64,000 bases of DNA from contig JASVEC010000039.1 in NCBI GenBank assembly GCA_030770535.1, positions 1-64,000 of the forward strand, written 5' to 3'. Numbering within the stretch: the first letter of the stretch is position 1; every line of letters starts with the position of its first letter. This document shows positions 41,453 to 52,960 of the stretch, in pieces. The notes under the pieces were generated by a model that had not been told where the DNA came from, did not search any database, and worked only from the letters and a program-made list of their open reading frames with translations. The position numbers and the translations under genes are program-made. The DNA is from Batkoa obscura (lineage: Eukaryota; Entomophthoromycota; Entomophthoromycetes; Entomophthorales; Batkoaceae).

Positions 41453-42828
41453 ATGATTCATTTAAGAAAACAATTAATAAAAAATTGTTTAAAATTCAAT
41501 AAACAATTTTATTCATCAAAATATATTATTGGCAATGATATAAATAACAACGACTTTAATGACAACAACAGTGAAGTCGTTTCAAAGGTAAGTTTAATGT
41601 CAGGCTTTTTTATTATTACTAACTTTGATTTAATTTAAAGGGTGGTAGCTTTGTAGATTATAAATTAATTAAAGTGATGGGAGGTAACGGCGGAGATGGG
41701 ACAGTGAGTTTTCATAGAGACAAAATCACTTCTTTTGGCCCACCTGATGGAGGGAACGGAGGGGAAGGGGGAAGTGTCTATTTTAAAGTAGATAAAAATG
41801 AAAGCACTTTGGCATCCCTCAAATATCGTTGTAGAGCAAAGGATGGGGTCAATGGCAAAGGAAAAGGTATGCATGGTCAAGCAGGAGAAGATCTATTTAT
41901 AACTGTACCACTTGGAACGATTGTAAAAGAAGTAGACCCACCTAAAAATGCCAATGCTTCTGAAAACTCATTATTTAAAGGAAGTGATTTAACTAGTGAA
42001 TACATAAATCAGGTAATGGAATTGGATGATGATATGGCAAAATATTATAAAGTGTATCCGGCAGCAAAGCAAGACACTTTTGATTTTCCAGTACCAAGAC
42101 AAATAAAAGAAAATCAGAAAGAAAAAGTCAAGTTAGATTTAGATTTAAGAGAAGAAGGAAACTATATAATAGCGAATGGCGGGAAAGGTGGGTACGGAAA
42201 TCCTCATTTCTCAACAAGAGATAGAAAATCAGCAATGATAGCGGAAAGAGGGTTAGAAGGGGAAGTTAAATATTTAGAATTAGAGCTAAAAACAATAGCG
42301 GATTGCGGTTTAGTAGGTATGCCTAATGCAGGCAAATCTACTTTTTTAGCAGCAGTATCAAATGCACATCCAAAGATAGCACCTTACCCATTTACAACCT
42401 TAAATCCACATTTGGGGACAATTGATTATTCTGATTTTACACAAGTCACTATTGCAGATATTCCCGGTATCATCCCTGGAGCTCATATCAACAAAGGATT
42501 AGGACATACGTTTTTAAGACATATAGAAAGATCTAAGATTTTGATATATATTATAGATGTATCTCAAAAGGATCCATTGGATGATTTAAATATACTTATT
42601 AATGAATTAGAACAGTATAAACAAGGATTAAGTAAAAAAGCATCGATTGTTATTGCAAATAAGTCTGATTTATCAAATAGTAATATATTAACTCATTTTA
42701 AAAATTCACTACCAAATAATATGCAAATGATACCAATTTCAGCCAAATACAAAAAAAATATTATTAAAGCAACAAATCTAATCAAAAGTTTAGTAAACAA
42801 TAGTAAAAATAAAGAAATAGATTGTTAA
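41453..42828 (+). CDS. MTG2: MTG2, mitochondrial Obg GTPase
   Basis: Obg-family GTPase needed for assembly of the large mitochondrial ribosomal subunit. 440 residues from exons 41453-41587 and 41641-42828. The N-terminus MIHLRKQLIKNCLKFNKQFY is basic and amphipathic, a likely mitochondrial presequence. The Obg fold follows with glycine-rich stretches (VMGGNGGDGTVSFHRDK, PPDGGNGGEGGSVYF), an acidic insert near residues 160-200, then IIANGGKGGYGNPHF. G domain: G1 GMPNAGKST, G2 region YPFTTLNPHLG, G3 ADIPG, G4 NKSD, G5 ISAKY. Mitochondrial versus cytosolic identity rests on the presequence and family; no TGS or OCT domain is present. Confidence 0.93.
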
Positions 42829-43066
42829 TATTTATTTAAATAAAACCATAGATTATTATTTTTTTTTTAATTGCATTTTTAATATTTTGATAATTGAGAA
42901 TAAGTGAATTTATAAAAATAATTAATCATTTGACATGAGGATGCTTAGCAAAAAATAAGCCCATTTTTTTAAAGCCGAAGGAATTATTCCTAAACATTTA
43001 AATAAAACTTAACAATTAAAATGATTTGATATTAAATAGTAAGAACATGTTTGATACAAAGCAATA

Positions 43067-44409
43067 TTAAATCGATATGATAATATCTGATGTTAATATC
43101 TGATGACAGAAGGGACGACAGGTAGGATTTACACTTAGTATTTCTAAAAGAAACTCAAGTGGAAGACATCCTTTATCATTAGGTAAACTATGTGGAAGTT
43201 TAAATGATTTTTCATATTGACAATATGAAAGATCTTTTGGTAGATACTCCTTTAAGCTTTCAATGGTTCTTGGTTTACAATTACTATAGCGCCAAGGTAA
43301 ATGGCCAGTTACCATATAATAGTATATTATACCACAAGACCAAACATCAGCTTTTCTTCCATCAAAATCATAAGGATCAAACCCTTCTGGTGCAATATAT
43401 GGCTGTGACCCTACTGCTCCAGAGCATGGATAAACTATATTTTGTTTCCATGGCTGTATAATTACCTCAGCAGAACCAAAATCGGATATCTTTAAGTTGA
43501 AATTAGAATCTAACAATAAGTTCTCGGGTTTGATATCACGATGTACCACACCAGTTTGATGAAGGTAATTAACACCTTCTAACAATTGTTTAAATATAAT
43601 ATTTGCTTTTTGACAATTTATCGTTTTGATTTGGATAAGACTAAATAAATCTCCGTTTAAACAATACTCCATCACTTGGCACCATGATCCAAGTTCTTCA
43701 TCATAAACTAGATCCATAACTTGAACAATGTTTTGGTGGCTTAAAGAAGACCCTATACAAAATTCAGAAGCTATTTTCTTTAAATACGATTTCTCTGTTT
43801 GATCTTCCTTTTTCGGGACAAATCTTTTAATGGCAAATAGTGATTTAGATAAACCATTGGTTGAAAGTTTATGCGACAAACGAACAGTACTCGTTGCCCC
43901 AGAGCCGATAGTGTTCTTGTCACATTCACCATACTTTTCAAATAATATTGAGTGGCGATCCTGCTGAATTTTTTTATTTTTAGTGTTATTTATATGTAAG
44001 GAGAACCTGTTATCATTTTTGTTATTGTGCTTGTCATCAGACTTTAAAGCATCCCTTGGCTGAGGGTTATATGGTAAACTGACATCAAAGTTCAATATTG
44101 AGTCTGTTTTCTTTTTTACAAATTGCTTTTCATGTTTTAATCTAGCAAAATCTAAAAGCATTGATTGTGAATTAATACGTCTTAAAGAAGGTTTGGTACT
44201 CGATTCGTCAAATGAGTTGATTGAAATGATAGCCTGAACTGATAAGTCAGCTACAACTGCAGGTAAAGGGGTTGAAAGGTTCAAAGAAAGATACTAAATA
44301 TTTTGTAAATCTTTTATTTTAAGGTGCTTAAAATAGTACTCACTTTTTCTTTTTTATTAAATTCTCTATTACCCCAAGTTGGAGAGCTTAATCCAGTACA
44401 AATTGGCAT
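43067..44409 (-). CDS. Protein kinase, Hal4/Sat4-Npr1 type
   Basis: Serine/threonine kinase of 430 residues from exons 44409-44344 and 44293-43067 (in-phase junction, KKEK then YLSLNLS). The first 140 residues are polar and serine-rich. Kinase core: VAIGSG-like GSGATSTVRLSHK, FAIKRFV, the helix C region SEFCIGSSLSHQNIVQVMDL, VMEYCLNGDLFSLI, catalytic HRDIKPENLL, DFGSAEV, APEGFDPYDFDGRKADVWSC, and GHLPWRYS. The CSGAVGSQPYIAPE activation segment and the APE-(E/G)...YD..K.D.WSC pattern are typical of the fungal Hal4/Hal5/Npr1/Hrk1 group, which regulate plasma-membrane transporters and ion homeostasis. Which member is unresolved. Confidence 0.88.
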
Positions 44410-45496
44410 AAGATCTTATTCTATTTAGCTAATAAAATCAGGAAAAAATGGAGATTCAGAGAGATTATATTAAAACAATTAACAAAGTTTCACCAACTAT
44501 TTTATTTCAAAAATATTAAATCTTTATCTAAATCCCCTACTTTTATATCAGTTAAATCTAAAACTAGCTTAATTTGAGTTCTTAGCTTGTTTAACTGGGT
44601 GATCGCCAAATTACTAAACAAATATGGTGGATTAAGATATGCAGTATTTAATTCGCTAAATAAAATCATAATTTCATATCTCTTCTCACAAAAATAATTC
44701 TCGCAAAATTATCCGTTGTCATGAGATTTTATTTTTCATAAATACCCTTTTAAATGATACTTATTTTAAGCCCAACTCATCCCTCTTCTATTGTTTTATA
44801 TGATATAATGATTGGTTGCATCCCAACATGGTTTGAAATCAAGTGAAATTTATTATTAATTATTTTAATTCATTTTAAGCATAATAAAAAGAATAATGAT
44901 AGAAAATAAAATGAGAGAAAATGATTTAAAAATTATGCTAAAGTTGAAATTAATGCTTGCTACAACTCTATTAAGACCTAATTTGCGGTAATTTTTAGAG
45001 CCAATTATTTATTTTGTTTTTCTAAAGTCTAATCTTAAGATTCTAAATGATTTTAGCAAAATTTTATTCTTAAATGAATAGTTAAAAAGGTTCCAACAAT
45101 GTTATAGCAGCCATAAAAGAGGCGATAATTTAAAAATAAACCTACATAACTTAATAATTAGCTTACTATTATAATGAAACTTTTGTTTGATTAATTTCAA
45201 ACCTCAAAAAAGTGATTTTATTTTTACAAATGATCTTTTCTTTTATATTACGTACATTCCTATTATTCAAAATTTATAGCTTTAATAAAAATAATTATTA
45301 AAAACTAATATATTCTATTTATATTTCAAGTTAAATTTTACATTATATTCCTGTCAAATCTTGCGAAAATAAATTGTGTTTCTAGGGGAAATATAAAACA
45401 ATAACAATATTATCACTTTTATAGTCCATATTTAATTATTTTTAAAATCAATGTTACTCCTCATAACATTTTATTAGGTTTCTTTTACTATTAATT
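44410..45496. other. 1.1-kb gap with one doubtful small frame
   Basis: Region between the Hal4-type kinase and the TIP41 3' end. A 55-codon minus-strand frame (44502-44669) has a protein-like composition (LNTAYLNPPYLFSNLAITQL) but no recognised family. No MITE present. Confidence 0.45.
44502..44669 (-). CDS. Doubtful small ORF, 55 residues
   Basis: Begins MILFSELNTAYLNPPYLF and ends DKDLIFLK. The amino-acid composition is mixed rather than the Lys/Asn/Ile/Phe bias of random AT-rich frames, and there are few rare codons. No upstream exon could be joined in frame. It may be a small gene, a remnant exon or chance. Confidence 0.25.
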   Translation of the reverse strand: MILFSELNTAYLNPPYLFSNLAITQLNKLRTQIKLVLDLTDIKVGDLDKDLIFLK

Positions 45497-46580
45497 TTAC
45501 CAACTTAATTTTGTCACTTTAAGAGTGTTTGGTTCATTAGAAATAGTACACATAGTTTGATATATAATTTGCATATCAGCTAAGTGTGATTTATCAGAAT
45601 TAGGTGGTAACAGCTTATAAATCATACGTTATTATAAATATAAATATAAATATAAAAATTACTTGTAAAACTTGATCAAATGGACATTCTCTTTCAGAAT
45701 ATTCTTTGATTATAAAATTGGTACTAAACCCATGATAAATACGTGTATCTCTAACTCTAAATAATACGTTATCAACTCGAAGTGAAAACCTTTGTAATAA
45801 AAAAAATCCACTTGGCATTACTCTCTAAATAAAATGAATTAATAATCAATAGTTTCAGTATCAAGTTGTTTACTATTTTAACGTTTAATACGGCACTTCC
45901 ATTATCTCCTAATTCATCTTCAAAAAGTATATTATCAGCATAAAATAAAATGGGTTCAGTTTGTTTTAGTATTTCTAAATCTATACGATCCTTTATATTT
46001 TCCTCTATCTATAAAATAAATAAATAAATCATTTTTTAAATTATTTAAATCATTTACCTTAACTACATCTTTTAAAGTATTAGTTCCGGAATAATTAGAA
46101 CTATAAGTCCAATCGTATGGATTAGCAACTTCTTTAACTTCGTCCCAATCTTGTCTATAAAAAATAAGCATTTGTATAAAAGTATTTAAAACCCTATTAA
46201 GTTACCTTTCTTTATACCATGCTTCAGAATAAGCAACCTTTAATTTTGAAGAATCTTCACTAGTATCGACTAGCTTCAAAGCTTCTATAGGATTAAAATT
46301 GATATTTACACCCAAATTTTCATTTTTAACCGTTACTTTATTATTACCAAATATCATTTCTGGCAAAGGTAAGTTCAATTCCTTTGAGTAGCTAAATAAT
46401 TTAAATTTGGAATTTAAAACTAAGATTTATTTACTCGTCAATCTCAGAACTAGATAATATACTTGATTTTTTTGACGATATCTCCCACCCTTTAATTTTT
46501 ATACCGTTACCATCGTTTGATTCAAATAACTCAGGTACTTGACTATTAGTTAAGCTTGGATGTGGTAAAGTTCTCTGCAT
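45497..46580 (-). CDS. TIP41: TIP41 family protein
   Basis: Regulator of PP2A-like phosphatases through Tap42 in TOR signalling; about 290 residues in five to six exons. It starts MQRTLPHPSLTNSQVPELFE. Family blocks: IKGWEISSKKSSILSSSEID, LPLPEMIFGNNKVTV, INFNPIEALKLVD, KVAYSEAWYKER, DWTYSSNYSGT, then EPILFYADNILFEDELGDNG and SAVLNVKIR, and MPSGFFLLQRFSLRVDNVL and FRVRDTRIYHGF. The LFEDELGDNG and RDTR.YH motifs are diagnostic. It ends NTLKVTKLSW. It is divergent from the RUN-FYVE gene with only 60 bp between the two ATGs. Confidence 0.92.
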
Positions 46581-46640
46581 AGTAAATATAAAAAAGCAAA
46601 AGATAGAGTTTGAATGATGTCATGCTAAAATTTTTATAAA
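46581..46640. promoter_or_regulatory. 60-bp divergent TIP41/RUN-FYVE promoter
   Basis: The two start codons are only 60 bp apart, so the genes must share promoter sequence or have start sites inside each other. No clear TATA or CCAAT box in this interval. Confidence 0.45.
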
Positions 46641-48871
46641 ATGACACCATGGAAAATTTCATTAAACTTTTTTAAGTTATTTAGTGAAATGGAATACCCA
46701 AGTAAAGAATTATTGTTTATAATAAGAACCCAAGAAAATAGTATACAAAAATTCATAAACCAAAATTACGAAAGAAAAGAATTGTTTCCGAATTTATCTC
46801 ATCAAGGCTTTGAATTATTGAAGAATTATTTAATACAACAACAAGAGTTATGTAAGCAGATAATAAATTTAAGTAAAAGTTTGGTGTTATTTTTATTAAA
46901 TTTATATCAACATAGTAAAAATACTTTGAAACTGGATGAGAATGTGTACTTAATTCATCACTTGTTAAAGTTGTTCGATGGAATTCTTAGACATGGTCTA
47001 AAACATAAAACAACGCTTTTAGGTTACAAAAGAAGTTATTTTGATATGCTTTATGATTTCTTTACCTATAATGTTAAACCAACGAATGAAACAGATAAAA
47101 AGATCGTTGAAAATATTTATAATAAAAGCTTAACAAACTCAAGTGGAGGCTTGGCATGGTTTAGTGCAGGATTAAATGATAAATTACTTTATGATCGACT
47201 AGATATACTAATTAACGATAATAATTTTATAAGGTAAAATAACCAATACAAATTAATAGTAATATAATTAAAGATTAATATAAGAGAATGGTATGAACCA
47301 TATGCATTTATGAACTCTCCTCAAGCTATCCTGTTTATTAATCTACTTGCTACATTTAAGCCAATCCCATTTTATATTAAGTTTGATGAAGCTTTCTTCA
47401 TACAGCAGGCTAAGGCTTATGAAAATTTGATGCTAGAGAATGAGTTTAAAATTTGGATGAATAAAGTTATGGGGGACTTCGAACAAGTTACAAATAAGTA
47501 AACTATATAAATTTTATTTTAATTAAACTTAATATTCAAAAATAAGCAATCATGATGAAACTACCTCAGATGAAAGCTCAGAAGATGAAGTTGATATTGA
47601 AAATAAAGTAATTGATAATATTTGTAATTATATTGATTTAATAAGTGATAATAAAAAGGAAAGCGAGAACTCATATTCAAACGAAATTGATCGAAAAGTT
47701 GAAGGAAATGAAAATAGCAAGACTGAAGAAATCATAGATAATAATGAAGTCAAAATAAAAGTTAAAGATATTGTGGTTGGGAAGAATGTAGAACTACAAA
47801 TAGAAAATGATATTAAAGAAAAGAAAGTAGATGAAAGGGAATCGGCTGATCGAAATAACGATGAAATACTAAACGAAAATATAAAAGACTTGGAAAGAGA
47901 CGGTAAAACGCTAATAAAAAAAGAATTGGAACACAAAACAATAAATTTAAGAGTTTCGTCACAAGAAACATCTTTAAATGACAATGAGTCTCTAAATAAA
48001 ATCACTCTTTTAGAAAAGGAAAATAAAGGGATTCTTTTAGAAAACGAAGAATTGAAAGAAGAAATTAAGGCACTCAAAAGGAATCAACTAACTTATATTG
48101 AAGAAATAACACAATTAAAAGATCATCAGCATAATTTACAAAAGAGTATAGAAGAATATCAATGTATGATACAAAACTTACAAACTAGAATTAAAGAATC
48201 GGAGCAAGAACAAGAAGATTATCAGAGTAGATTTCAAGAGCTTGGAACGCAATTGGCATTTGCTATAGGAGAAAAAGCAACACAAACAGCACAGTTAAAT
48301 CAAGCACAAGTAAATAGTAATTTATTAAAGAAAAAGAACCAAGAATTGCAAGAAAATTTACATCAGTGTTATCAAGACAAATATCAACTAGCGGAGCAGA
48401 TGAATAAATTACAAGTGCAGTATCAAGATTTAAATCAATCTTACTCAAATATAAAAAATACAGCTTTAGAAAAAGATCAATTGTTAAGCGTGCTAGCAGA
48501 TGAAATGGCTAAATCAAAATGGACCCTTAAAGAATTAAGTTTAAAACAGCAACATGAAAAATCATTAAGAGACGAAATTCACCTTTGGGTAGATGATTCA
48601 TTAGCTGCGCAATGCACCAAATGCAATACTCCGTTTTCATTAGTAGTACGTAAACATCACTGCCGAAGAGATGGGTAAACATCATTAGTATAATTTATTG
48701 ATAATTATTTAATTTAATTAATTTAGTAAGGTGTACTGTGGACCATGTACAAATTACAAAGCTGTTTTACCTGCTTCTAGAAAACCAAAAAGAGTGTGTG
48801 TTGATTGCTATAATATGTTAAAAGAAGGTGGAAGCCAAGAAGTATACAATCGTTCTGAAAGTAAAAAATAA
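46641..48871 (+). CDS. RUN and FYVE domain protein (RUFY-like)
   Basis: 692 residues from exons 46641-47233, 47285-47497, 47547-48674 and 48727-48871. An N-terminal RUN-like domain (residues about 10-260) includes LDENVYLIHHLLKLFDGILR, GLAWFSAGLNDKLLYDRLDI and REWYEPYAFM; RUN domains bind small GTPases. A low-complexity acidic linker and a long coiled coil (about residues 350-620) follow. At the C-terminus is a FYVE finger: CTKC, RKHHCRRDG, YCGPC and CVDC. FYVE domains bind PI3P on endosomes through RKHHCR, which is intact. The canonical fourth zinc ligand Cys of HHCRxCG is Asp here. The FYVE exon junction at 48674/48727 gives DGKVYC. Likely an endosomal tether or trafficking factor. Confidence 0.88.
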
Positions 48872-48966
48872 CACCAATAATTAAATTATATTTTAGTATT
48901 AATAAATAGTTAATAAACCATTTGTTTTAAATATTTTTTACATTTTATTTTTAAAAAGTGTGTGTT

Positions 48967-51090
48967 TTAAGTAAGAGTGTATTGTGGACCACCCCCACCT
49001 TCTGGTACTACCCAATCAATGTTTTGGGATGGGCATTTAATATCACATGTCTTACAATGGACACAATTTTGAGAGTTGATTTGTAATCGTTTACTTCCAT
49101 CCCCTTTGCTTTCGTCTTCAACGTATTCATAAACACCAGCTAAAATAAAAGTTAATTTACTACTTTAATGTGTTATTAAATCTATTACCTGGACAAAATC
49201 TATTCTCTGGGCCGTCAAATACCTTAAGATTTCTTTCTACGGGGATGTCTTTATTTTTGAGCCTCAAATGTACGGGTTGATTTTCAGCATGATTTGTACC
49301 AGATCTAGAAACACTATCTAGCAATTGGAATGAAATGACTCCATCTGGTTTTGGATATTCAATCTTTTTACATTGTTCTTTTGGTTTAGTTGCTGCATGA
49401 TCAGGCACTTTGTGCTTAAAAGTCCATGGTACTCTTCCTTTTAATATAAGAGAATCTAAACCAGAATAAGCAATACCACCATACAATCCAAGCGGATTGT
49501 GGAATGATGGGCGTATATTCCTTACTTCATATAACTCTTTATATACCCAGCTGTTTTCTAAGTTTTTGGCATACGACTCAATAAGGAATGGTCCTTCTTT
49601 ATCGGCTTTAAGTTCTTCATAAATGGATTCAGCTGCTACCATCCCGCTCTTCATTGCAGTGTGAGTGCCTTTAATCTTTGCAACGTTTAAAAATCCAGCA
49701 GAATCACCTATTAGTGCACCACCTGGGAAAATCAACTTAGGAATTGATTGATATCCACCTTCAACTAAAGAACGTGCTCCATAAGATATTACTTTTCCAC
49801 CTTCTAATACTTTGCTAACAAGCGGATGATGTTTGAATTTTTGGAATTCACGGTATGGATTTAAGTAAGTATTGGAGTAATCCAAACCAATCACGAATCC
49901 AATAGAAAGCAGGTTGTCATTCATATGATACATCCAAGATCCACCATAAGTATTTTTATCTAATGGCCAACCTATTGTATGTGTAATCAGCCCCGGTTGA
50001 TGTTTACTTTTATCTAATTCCCACACTTCTTTAATTCCTAAGCCATAAGTTTGGAAGCTTTTTCCTTCTCTTAAATTAAATTTGTTAATAATTGTCTTTG
50101 ATAAGGAACCATGACACCCTTCGGCAAATAAGGTAACTTTAGCATGTAATTCCATACCACGTTCAAAGTTATCCTAAATTAAAATAGTTTAAATAAGATA
50201 TGACTGATGTAAGTAACTATCAAATTATTACTTTTGGTTTAAAATTTTTATCTAACCCAACGTCATTTGTGGCAATCCCCTTAACAGATCCGTCTTCATT
50301 GTAAAGTACTTCACTTGCTGCAAACCCTGGAAATATTTCAACTCCCAATTTTTCGGCTTCTTCAGCCAACCATTTTACAAACAAATTTAATGAAATGATG
50401 TAGTTTCCTTTGTTACTCATCTGAGGTGGATGTGGAAATGGAATTGCATAATTCTTAGTAAGGAATTTAAATTGATCTTTAACTGCAGGCTGGTTTAATG
50501 GAGCCTAATGAATTAATTTAACACAAAATAATGGAAAGCTTTTTAATTATTACCCCTCTTTCCTTCCAGTCAGGGAAGAGCTCGTTTAATGCTCTGGGTT
50601 CTAATACAGCTCCAGATAAAGTATGTGCACCTTTATAAATATAAAATTAATATTAAACAAATGAGGAATAAAAGACCAAATAAATAGTCAAATAGTACTA
50701 AAAAAAATATTTACCCATTTCTCCTGCTTTTTCTACTATGATAACTCTTACTTCTCTACCATCTTTTTCCGCCAATTGCTTAATCTTGATAGCAGCTGCT
50801 AACCCTGCTGGACCACCACCAACTATAACAACATCGGCTTCATCGGCAAATCTTTCTTCCATTTCAGCTTCAACATTTTGTTGCTCTTGTTTTAATTTAA
50901 TAGAATTATGGAATTTGTTTGATAAATTTAGAATAACAGCACTTCTTTTTAAAGAATTGGAATGAGCTGAGTATGATTTGTTGAAAGATAAAACAGTTGA
51001 ATATGTTTTATTTAAACTACTCAATACTCTTGTACTACTATTTGTAGCTTTAGTTAATTGTATCCCTTTATTCACCTGCCCCAACCTCAT
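48967..51090 (-). CDS. ETF-ubiquinone oxidoreductase (ETF-QO)
   Basis: Inner-membrane flavo-iron-sulfur protein that passes electrons from ETF (fatty-acid and amino-acid oxidation) to ubiquinone; about 620 residues in five to six exons. The N-terminus [20 protein letters not shown] is basic and hydroxylated, a mitochondrial presequence. The FAD fold begins [20 protein letters not shown]. Further blocks: [68 protein letters not shown] and [14 protein letters not shown]. The 4Fe-4S cluster ligands are the Cys in ENRFCPG and those in [13 protein letters not shown], and the C-terminus is the conserved [13 protein letters not shown] strictly anaerobic fungus would not be expected to keep this gene. 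Confidence 0.95.
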
Positions 51091-52080
51091 TGAATTTATT
51101 ATAAAAAACTTATCTTAGATCATCTCATCAATCAAATTTATACTCTTCAACCAATCATTAACGGGTTTTATCACCAGCAACTTTCACATGATTATGTTTA
51201 AAACATTTCAGCTACTTTTACAATTTAAATTTCCTAATCTAAATAAATAGCAGTTTGATTGTTAATAAATCATTTGAAAATTAAAATAACAGTTATTTTA
51301 GTTAAACTAAATTCTAAATAAAAGTATAATAATATATATTTATTATATATTATATACTGCACGATGATAAGTATGCTAAATTTTATCGTTAACTTTTATG
51401 ACGTATTAATTCTTAGCTATAATAATAGTGGCTATGTTTAAAATAATCACTGTTATAAACAATAAATAATAAATAATAAACAATAGATTATATTATTTTT
51501 TTGATAAATGTTTACTATTTTCCATTAATTTTAAATAACAAAAATGGCTATAAATAATATGTAATAAAACATTAAAGAGGAGATTTATATAGATTTATTT
51601 ATCTGTAAGGTCGGGAAGTATTATTTACGGTATAAAATTGTTTGCTGATTATACTTTGTCAATGATTGCTACAAGGACATTAAATATAAGAGCTCTAATG
51701 TAATAGAAAAACAACTAATTAGTTATAGTGTAGATTTGAAGACATGGACTAGTAAAAAGACACGAAACGCTTTCCAGATTACTAACAATTAAGAAAAATG
51801 TTAATAGTTGAGCAAGTAGCTCTTGTCCTTGTACTAGTCTACACTTTCAAGTCTAATTTAAAATATAGCTAAATTTATGATAATCTTTTTTATGATAAAA
51901 GAATAAAGAAAGTGAAATTATATGGAAAAATAAGGTTTTATAATAGCTTCAAGCTATTTACAAGTATAAAAACCATCATAATTAAGCCTTCTATTATACT
52001 ATTGAACGACGGATGCGCAAAGGAGTTATGTAAAAGTAAAAAAGCACATTTAAAAAATCTTTATAAATCTCTTTTAAATA

Positions 52081-52183
52081 AATGGGGGTGTATTTTTTTG
52101 TTTAAAATTTTACTAACAATTTTTTCGCTGAAATAGCGCTTAAAAAATGGAAAAAGTAATGAAACCAAAAAAACACCCCCATA
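52081..52183 (+). mobile_element. MITE copy 15
   Basis: Ends TGGGGGTGTATTTTTTTG and AACACCCCCA; internal TAGCGCTTAAAAAATGG. The matching GGGGGTG/CACCCCC changes keep the two ends complementary. Confidence 0.92.
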
Positions 52184-52378
52184 TACTTTTAGGTTTTAAG
52201 TTTCTTAACTTTTTTTACTGGAAAAGATATAGATGTTATTAACTGCAACAGCAACTATCTTTTATCTAAAAGTGAAAATCGTTTTTCAGTAAGAATGCTT
52301 TCAGCTCCAATCCCGTACCTTTATTGCTTTGGACTCAACCAAAAAAACAAATTTAAAAACTCAATAACATGCCTATTA

Positions 52379-52480
52379 TATAGGGGTGTTTTTTTGGTTT
52401 CATTACTTTTTCCATTTTTTAAGCGCTATTTCAGCGAAAAAATTGTTAGTAAAATTTTAAACAAAAAATACATCCTCATA
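52379..52480 (-). mobile_element. MITE copy 16
   Basis: Ends TAGGGGTGTTTTTTTGG and TACATCCTCA, internal TAAGCGCTATTTCAGCG. Inverted relative to copy 15, 195 bp away. Confidence 0.9.
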
Positions 52481-52872
52481 TCTTTTCTTTATTGTTAAAT
52501 TAATATTTCTGAAAATTAATTGTGTGATCATAGTATAATTTATTATAATAAGCTAAGATGAAACCGCGACCGCCATATTTACATATCAGACTGCCTTGGT
52601 TTCAAATAAAACATTATAGATAAATTCTATAAAAACTACTACCTAACTTTAACATTTATTTTTTTATAAAAGTTTAAAATACTGTAGCTTATAAACTGTC
52701 TAGAGGACAGCTATATCACATACTGTTACAGAAATTAAGTATGATTGGATAAGTAGGAGTATAAGGATAAATAATTACTTAGACATCTACTTACTTAAAT
52801 TTGAATCTACATTCATAATGCAATGTGGCATTCAATAATCCATTTTTTATTTTTTATTAGCTTTAAATTTAA

Positions 52873-52960
52873 TATAGGCATTTTTTATTTAAGGATTCAA
52901 TTAATATTTTTAGGATTTTTATTAAAGTGGATAAAATTCTCAAACAAAACATCCCTATAT
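52873..52960 (-). mobile_element. MITE copy 17, degenerate
   Basis: The right end (AAATTCTCAAACAAAACA followed by TCCCTATA) is clear; the left end TAGGCATTTTTTATT and the centre are diverged. Confidence 0.55.

Noticed and set aside
44894-45075. Plus-strand mini-gene beginning MIENKMRENDLKIML with a possible intron
   Set aside because: Only about 40 residues, mostly Lys/Leu/Asn/Ile as expected by chance in AT-rich DNA, and no family.
47628-48077. 149-codon serine/phenylalanine-rich minus-strand frame
   Set aside because: Antisense of the RUN-FYVE coiled-coil exon; its composition is the complement of Lys/Glu codons.
51715-51855. Possible inverted repeat around AGTGTAGA...CTAGTA and TACTAGTCTACACT
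   Set aside because: The arms match only after a 13-base gap, too weak to call against the strong hairpin at 24628.
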